From Actinomadura sp. DC4 (GTDB lineage Bacteria; Actinomycetota; Actinomycetes; Streptosporangiales; Streptosporangiaceae), in the NCBI RefSeq assembly GCF_030406325.1, contig NZ_JAUEQY010000004.1, positions 310,001 through 374,000 on the forward strand: 64,000 nucleotides of DNA. Direction: 5' to 3'. The position numbers and the translations under genes were made by a program. Positions 59,162 to 64,000 of this stretch are shown in pieces (the first letter of the stretch is position 1; the number at the start of each line of letters is the position of its first letter). The notes below the pieces were generated by a model. That model had not been told where the DNA came from and ran no database searches. It saw nothing but the letters and a program-made list of their open reading frames with translations.

Positions 59162-59639
59162 CCTCGTGGCCGTACATCTCGCCGAGCGGGTCGGCGAGGA
59201 GCTCCAGGCGGGCGCCGTCGGGGTCGCGCAGGTAGATCGAGGAGCCGCTCTCGGTCTGGTACTCCACTCCGGCCGCCTCGAGCCTGCCTCGCAGCCGCTC
59301 CCACGTCGCCGGGTCGACGGAGATGGCGACGTGGTGCAGCCCGCCGAGCACCTCCGCGTACGGGCCGAGGTCCAGCCCGGGGAAGTCGAAGAACGCCAGC
59401 AGGTTGCCGTTGCCGATGTCGAAGAAGAAGTGGTTCGAGCCCGCGTAGTCGCGGTTCTCGACGATCTCGGTGAGCGGGAACTCCAGCAGGTCCTGGTAGA
59501 AGCGGATGGTCCGCTCGACGTCGGAGGACAGTAGCGCCATGTGGTGCAGCCCGCGCGCCGAGCTGGCCGGCCGTACGTCCCGCAGGTGCGCCGTCCGCAG
59601 CCGCTCACGTTCCGCCTCGATCACGGTCAGGTCGATCAT
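59154..59639 (-). CDS. VOC-superfamily (glyoxalase/dioxygenase fold) protein
   Basis: A 161-residue single VOC domain preceded by a 30-residue helix. The two beta-alpha-beta units read LHHMALLSSDVERTIRFYQD and LHHVAISVDPATWERL, with IYLRDPDGARLELLAD near the end. Probable metal ligands are the His of HHMA, the His of HHVA and the Glu of RLELLA. Members include glyoxalase I, extradiol dioxygenases and resistance proteins; which applies here is not clear. GAGG precedes the ATG. Confidence 0.9.
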   Translation of the reverse strand: MIDLTVIEAERERLRTAHLRDVRPASSARGLHHMALLSSDVERTIRFYQDLLEFPLTEIVENRDYAGSNHFFFDIGNGNLLAFFDFPGLDLGPYAEVLGGLHHVAISVDPATWERLRGRLEAAGVEYQTESGSSIYLRDPDGARLELLADPLGEMYGHEVM

Positions 59640-59813
59640 GGGTCACCTCGTCCCGGAGTTAGTTGAAAACTAAATCATCTCTCCCGCTCAGGTGCAAGGA
59701 GTGCCCGTACCTGGGGGATCGAGGCCCGATTCGATGAAGAATCAATCGCAACATTCGTGACATGCGTGCGTCTTGGCCAGCGCAGCCCCGATGATCTGCT
59801 GGAATCGTCTGTT

Positions 59814-62800
59814 GTGTCAGCAGCGTCCTACCGACTCGTGCGGCGCGCCGGACCGGCGCAAGCGCCCCCGCCTGTGCTCGACGAGCACCAGGCGCGGGTC
59901 GTCGCGCACGCAGGCGGCCCGCTGCTCGTGCTCGCCGGGCCCGGCACGGGCAAGACCACCACGATCGTCGAGACCGTGGTCGACCGCATCGAGAACCGCG
60001 GCGTCGACCCCGAGCGCGTCCTGGTCCTCACCTTCGGCCGCAAGGCGGCCGGCGAGCTGCGGGAGCGCATCACCGGCCGGCTGCACCGCACCACCCGCAC
60101 GCCGCTGGCGCTCACGTTCCACTCCTACGCGTACGCCCTGCTGAACCGCGAGGCGGCGCTGGGCGGCGAGGAGCCCCCGCGGCTGCTGTCCGGGCCCGAG
60201 CACCTGCTGGAGGTACGCCGGCTGCTCCAGGGCGAGGTCGCCGACGGCGCCCGCACCTGGCCTCGGCGCCTGCACGAGACGCTCAGGACGCGCGGGTTCG
60301 CCGAGGAGCTGCGCGACTTCGTCCTCCGCGCCGGCGAGCGCGGCCTCGGCCCCGCGGAGCTGGTCAGCCTCGGGCGGGCGGGCGGCCGTGACGACTGGCA
60401 GGCCGCCGGACACTTCATGCACCGCTACGACGAGCGCTTCGACATCGACCCGGTCATGGCCTACGACTACGCGGAGCTGATCCGCGCGGCGGCCGGGCTG
60501 CTGACCCTGGAGGACGTACGCCGGCGGGAGCACGCGGCGTACGACGTCATCCTCGTCGACGAGTACCAGGACACCGACCCGGCCCAGGAACACCTCCTGC
60601 GGGAGCTCGCCGGCGGCGGCGCCGACCTGATCGTGGTCGGCGACCCCGACCAGTCGATCTACGGGTTCCGCGGCGCCGACGTGAGCGGCATCCTGGAGTT
60701 CCCGCGCCGGTTCCGCACTCTCACCGGCGACGAGGCCCCGGTCGTCTCGCTACGCACCTGCCGGCGCATGACGCCGGTGCTCCTGGAGGCCTCCCGCCGG
60801 GTGGCCGAGCGGCTGCCGATCGGCGGACTGACGAGCGAGCACCGCGACCTGCGTCCCGCCTCCGACGACCACGAGGAGGCCGCGGACGCCGTACGCGTGA
60901 TCGTGGCCGACAGCGCCAGCCAGGAGTCGGCCCTCGTCGCCGACGAGCTGCGCCGGGCCCACCTGCTGGACAACGTCCCCTGGTCGCGGATGGCCGTGCT
61001 GGTCCGCTCGGCCGTGCGCCAGGTGCCGCCGCTGCGCCGCGCTCTGGCCGCCGCGGGCGTGCCCGTGGTCGTGGCCGGCGACGAGGTGCCGCTGGTCAAC
61101 GAGCCGGGCGCCCGTCCGTTCATCGTGTTGCTGCGCGGCGCGCTGCGGCCCGAGCTGCTCGATGAGGAGGCGGCCGAGGAGCTCGTCCTGGGGCCGGTCG
61201 GCGGCGCCGACGCCCTCGGCCTGCGGCGGCTGCGGCGGGCGCTGCGCGACCTCAACTCCCTGCGTGAGGGCGAGCCGGCCGACCGATTGCTCGTACGCGC
61301 GCTGAACGACCCGCGCGAGCTGCTCCTGATCCACCCGAAGGTACGCGCGCCGGCCGAGCGGGTGGCCCGGCTCATCGGGCTCGCCCGCGAGGTCACCGAG
61401 CGCGGCGGCGACGCCGAGGCCGTCTTGTGGACGGTCTGGCAGGAGAGCGGCCTGGCCGACCGGCTGCTGGAGCAGAGCATCAGAGGCGGGGCGCGCGGCG
61501 CGGCGGCCGACCGCGACCTCGACGCGGTCGTCGCGATGTTCGACATGGCCGCGCGGTTCACCGACCGGCTGCCGCAGGCCGGCCCGCAGCTCTTCCTCGA
61601 CGACCTGGCCTCCCAGGAGATCCCCGGCGACAGCCTGGCCGAGCGGTCGCCCGACGGCGAGGCGGTGCGCATCCTGACCGCGCACCGCTCCAAGGGCCTC
61701 GAATGGGACGTCGTCATCGTCTCGGGCGTCCAGGAGGGCGTCTGGCCCGACCTGCGGCTGCGCGGGTCCCTGCTGGGCGGCGAAGAGCTGATCGAGTCGG
61801 CGACGGCCACGTCCGGGTCCGACGGGGCGCAGGCGGCGTCGCTGGCGGCCAAGCTGCTGGAGGAGGAGCGGCGGCTGTTCTACGTCGCGGCGACCCGCGC
61901 CCGCAGCCGGCTCATCGTCACCGCGGTCGGCGGCGAGGACGCCGAGGAGCGCCCCTCGCGCTTCCTGCGCGAGCTGCGGCCCGACGCCGAACACTCCCAG
62001 CTCGACGAGCGCACCCGCTGGCTCTCACTGCGCGCGCTGGTCGCCGACCTGCGCTCGGTGGTGACCGACCCCGAGACGGCGCCGCAGCTGCGGCGCACCG
62101 CCGCCGGGCACCTGGCCCGCCTGGCCCGCAGCGGCGTGCAGGGCGCGGACCCGGGGAGCTGGTACGCCCTGACCGCGCTGTCGCAGGAAGGGCCGGCGTT
62201 CGCCGAGGACGAGCAGCTGGTCCTGTCGCCCTCGCAGGTGGAGACGTTCTCAAAGTGCGGGTTGCGCTGGCTGCTCGCGGCCAACGTCGGCGCCGAGGAC
62301 GGCGGCGCGGGCGAGTACGCCACGATGGGCAAGGTGATCCACGCCGTCGCCGAGCTGGTCGGCGGCGACGAGAGCGCGACCGACGCCGACATCGCCAAGC
62401 GGCTCGACGAGATCTGGGACGACCTGGACTTCCGCAGCGTCTGGTATTCGGAGAAGCAGCGCGAGCAGGCCGAGAAGATGGTCGCCAAGTTCATGGAGTG
62501 GCACAACCGGTCCGAGGCGCGCGAGGTCGTCTCCATCGAGGACTCCTTCGACATCGAGCTCGACCGGGTCCGGATCCGCGGCCGGATCGACCGCGCCGAG
62601 CGCGACGACGACGGGCGGGCCTGGATCGTCGACATCAAGACCTCCAGCACCCACGTACGCGACGAGGACCTCGCCCGGCACCCGCAGCTCGGGGTGTACC
62701 AGCTCGCCGTCATGCTCGGCGCGTTCGCCGACAAGGGCCTGATCGAGCCCGGGGGAGCGGAGCTGGTCCAGGTCGGCAAGGGCGCCTACACCGCGCGGGT

Positions 62801-62984
62801 CCGCGTCCAGACCCAGGCCCCGCCGTCGGCCGACGAGGACCCCCAGTGGCCGCGCAGGCTCGTCGACCGCGTCGCCGAGGGCATGTCCAGCCCGCTCTTC
62901 GAGGCCAAGCGCGACGACCACTGCCGTACGTGCCCGGTGCAGAGCTGCTGCCCGGCGCACGAGAACGGCGGCCAGGTCACATGA
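59814..62984 (+). CDS. adnA: AdnA subunit of the AdnAB helicase-nuclease
   Basis: A 1056-residue UvrD-like motor fused to a RecB-type nuclease, part of the actinobacterial AdnAB end-resection complex. Walker A K47 is in AGPGTGKTTT; motif II is VDEYQDTDP near 250, motif III DPDQSIYGFRG near 280, motif V/VI HRSKGLEWD and YVAATRARSR. The nuclease region has FSKCGLRW near 820, VDIKTSS near 940 and CRTCPVQSCCP near the end, giving an Fe-S staple. GTG 59814 puts the usual YRLVRR motif at the start and gives the expected length. Confidence 0.94.
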   Translation: MSAASYRLVRRAGPAQAPPPVLDEHQARVVAHAGGPLLVLAGPGTGKTTTIVETVVDRIENRGVDPERVLVLTFGRKAAGELRERITGRLHRTTRTPLALTFHSYAYALLNREAALGGEEPPRLLSGPEHLLEVRRLLQGEVADGARTWPRRLHETLRTRGFAEELRDFVLRAGERGLGPAELVSLGRAGGRDDWQAAGHFMHRYDERFDIDPVMAYDYAELIRAAAGLLTLEDVRRREHAAYDVILVDEYQDTDPAQEHLLRELAGGGADLIVVGDPDQSIYGFRGADVSGILEFPRRFRTLTGDEAPVVSLRTCRRMTPVLLEASRRVAERLPIGGLTSEHRDLRPASDDHEEAADAVRVIVADSASQESALVADELRRAHLLDNVPWSRMAVLVRSAVRQVPPLRRALAAAGVPVVVAGDEVPLVNEPGARPFIVLLRGALRPELLDEEAAEELVLGPVGGADALGLRRLRRALRDLNSLREGEPADRLLVRALNDPRELLLIHPKVRAPAERVARLIGLAREVTERGGDAEAVLWTVWQESGLADRLLEQSIRGGARGAAADRDLDAVVAMFDMAARFTDRLPQAGPQLFLDDLASQEIPGDSLAERSPDGEAVRILTAHRSKGLEWDVVIVSGVQEGVWPDLRLRGSLLGGEELIESATATSGSDGAQAASLAAKLLEEERRLFYVAATRARSRLIVTAVGGEDAEERPSRFLRELRPDAEHSQLDERTRWLSLRALVADLRSVVTDPETAPQLRRTAAGHLARLARSGVQGADPGSWYALTALSQEGPAFAEDEQLVLSPSQVETFSKCGLRWLLAANVGAEDGGAGEYATMGKVIHAVAELVGGDESATDADIAKRLDEIWDDLDFRSVWYSEKQREQAEKMVAKFMEWHNRSEAREVVSIEDSFDIELDRVRIRGRIDRAERDDDGRAWIVDIKTSSTHVRDEDLARHPQLGVYQLAVMLGAFADKGLIEPGGAELVQVGKGAYTARVRVQTQAPPSADEDPQWPRRLVDRVAEGMSSPLFEAKRDDHCRTCPVQSCCPAHENGGQVT

Positions 62985-63000
62985 CCCACCGGATACGGGC

Positions 63001-64000
63001 GTGATCGGGCCGCAGGAGCTCGCCCAGCGGCTGGGGGTCCCCGAGCCGACGCCGGACCAGGCCGCGGTCATCCAGGCGCCGCTCGCACCGATGGCGGTGA
63101 TCGCCGGGGCGGGGTCCGGCAAGAGCGAGACGATGGCCGCCCGCGTCGTCTGGCTCGTCGCGAACGGCTTCGTCCGGCCCGAGCGCGTGCTCGGCCTCAC
63201 CTTCACCCGCAAGGCCGCGGCCGAGCTGTCGGACCGCGTGCGCCGCCGGCTCGGGCAGCTTCGCGAGCACGAAGACCTCATCGACCCCGCGATCCTCGAC
63301 GGCGAGCCGACGGTCTCGACCTACCACGCGTACGCCGCGCGTCTGTTCGGCGACCACGCGCTGCGTGCCGCGCTCGAACCCACCATGCGGCTCATCACCC
63401 CGGCCGTGGCCTGGCAGATCGCGGCGCGCGTCGTGGACGCCTACGACGGGCCGATGAGCGCCGTCGAGTGGGCGCCCGACACGGTCACCAAGGCGGTCGT
63501 CGGCGCGGCCGGCGAGCTGTCCGAGCACCTGCGCACCCCCGACGACGTCCGCCGGATCGGCGCCTGGCTCGACGAGCGCTTCGCCGAGGTGAAGAAGCCG
63601 ACCAAGACGCACCAGGGCCGGATCATGTCCGCCCAGGCCGTACGCGAGCAGCTCCTGCCGATCGTGGAGGCCTACCAGCGGGCCAAGGCCAAGCGCGAGG
63701 TGTTCGACCACGGCGACCAGCTCGCGCTCGCCGCCCGCATCGCCCACGAGCACCGCGAGGTGGGCACGATCGAGCGGTCGCGGTACGGCGTCGTGCTGCT
63801 CGACGAATACCAGGACACCAGCCACGCGCAGCTCGTCCTGCTCAAGTCGCTGTTCGGCGGCGGCCACCCGGTGACCGCGGTCGGCGACCCGTGCCAGTCC
63901 ATCTACGGCTGGCGCGGCGCGAGCGCCGGCAACCTCCTCGGCTTCGCCCGCGACTTCCCCGACGGCGACCGGCCCGCGCCGATGCGGCAGCTCTCGACCA
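63001..64000 (+). CDS. adnB: AdnB subunit of the AdnAB helicase-nuclease, cut by the window edge
   Basis: The first 333 codons of the partner gene; the reading frame is still open at the window end. From GTG 63001 it reads IGPQELAQRLGVPEPTPDQA, typical of AdnB, with Walker A K41 in AGAGSGKSETMA, FTRKAAAEL, STYHAYAARLFGDH near 105 and motif II LLDEYQDTSHAQ near 270, then DPCQSIYGWRGAS. The motor of AdnB drives translocation. It begins 16 bases after adnA with no strong ribosome site, so coupling is likely. The full protein should be about 1100 residues. Confidence 0.93.
   Translation, partial: MIGPQELAQRLGVPEPTPDQAAVIQAPLAPMAVIAGAGSGKSETMAARVVWLVANGFVRPERVLGLTFTRKAAAELSDRVRRRLGQLREHEDLIDPAILDGEPTVSTYHAYAARLFGDHALRAALEPTMRLITPAVAWQIAARVVDAYDGPMSAVEWAPDTVTKAVVGAAGELSEHLRTPDDVRRIGAWLDERFAEVKKPTKTHQGRIMSAQAVREQLLPIVEAYQRAKAKREVFDHGDQLALAARIAHEHREVGTIERSRYGVVLLDEYQDTSHAQLVLLKSLFGGGHPVTAVGDPCQSIYGWRGASAGNLLGFARDFPDGDRPAPMRQLST

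Noticed and set aside
61427-63004. Plus-strand frame inside adnA ending beyond its stop
   Set aside because: Out of frame with the conserved helicase-nuclease motifs; Pro/Arg/Gly shadow.
1-64000. tRNA, rRNA, insertion sequences, integrase or attachment sites
   Set aside because: Looked for and not seen; no feature could be supported.

Overview
The window is 64 kb of high-GC DNA with many GTG starts, a few TTG starts, and frequent ATGA/GTGA start-stop overlaps. Gene content is actinobacterial: DUF397 and DUF3117 proteins, Rv3208/Rv3208A-type TetR and DUF3107 genes, MoeZ, AdnAB and an ECF41 sigma factor. Presence of PaaX, a lipoprotein GH16, a mycosin-like protease and a fused muconolactone decarboxylase/hydrolase suggests a soil filamentous actinomycete, perhaps Streptosporangiales; the family is a guess. 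No tRNA, rRNA, CRISPR array, integrase or transposase was seen.

Layout. 0-3.3 kb: two tandem paralogues of an unrecognised family, then about 1.2 kb of repeat-rich DNA without a convincing gene. 3.3-9.8 kb: crotonase, truncated acetyltransferase remnant, ferredoxin (fdxA), DapC aminotransferase, acyl-CoA dehydrogenase, a Lys/Ala-rich membrane protein, and a fused decarboxylase/hydrolase. 9.9-17.7 kb: two cell-wall enzymes, dapE, a MerR regulator, two LOG-family genes, a strongly reduced FolP-like protein, and a DivIVA-like/SRPBCC/tagA operon. 17.7-18.5 kb: a lower-GC relic zone with a broken DUF397 gene. 18.5-23 kb: paaX with a PaaG-like gene, DUF3117, pepA. 23-30.3 kb: an envelope-stress block of O-methyltransferase, sigE, zinc anti-sigma factor, RseB-like protein, HtrA protease and tatB, then a GH16 lipoprotein and Mrp. 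30.3-42.9 kb: DUF1003, MgtE-N/CBS protein, ECF41 sigma factor, CitE-like lyase, PHP phosphoesterase, O-methyltransferase, Ser/Thr kinase, a metallo-beta-lactamase-fold protein lacking metal ligands, a RecB-type nuclease, MpaB-type oxygenase, alpha/beta hydrolase and a GDPD-like protein. 43.7-49 kb: RhlE-type helicase, small membrane protein, DUF3107, TetR, acidic protein and flavin disulfide oxidoreductase. 49-52.3 kb: a non-homologous end-joining locus with LigD polymerase and ligase modules as separate genes, divergent from ku. 52.4-64 kb: a second DEAD-box helicase, hydrolase, CsbD-like protein, moeZ, a membrane protein with mycosin-like protease, an alkyltransferase-like protein, a glyoxalase-fold protein and adnA-adnB, the last cut by the window edge.

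Functional themes. fdxA-dapC and dapE serve lysine/diaminopimelate synthesis near two peptidoglycan enzymes. sigE, its anti-sigma factor, the RseB-like protein and HtrA form an envelope-stress pathway. Ku, polymerase, ligase, AdnAB, a RecB-type nuclease, TagA and an alkyltransferase-like protein make the right half and flanks rich in DNA repair. From memory, gene order follows two separate Mycobacterium tuberculosis segments (about Rv1177-Rv1234 and Rv3201c-Rv3211), here within one 64 kb stretch.

No wholly new multi-gene system could be established. The most unusual items are the contracted FolP-like protein, the MBL-fold protein without its metal motif, the reversed-order decarboxylase/hydrolase fusion, a 32-codon ORF that bridges sigE and its anti-sigma gene by start-stop overlaps at both ends, the repeat-rich block beside the unknown paralogue pair, and a window-wide preference for the word GTACG at Val-Arg and Arg-Thr codon pairs.
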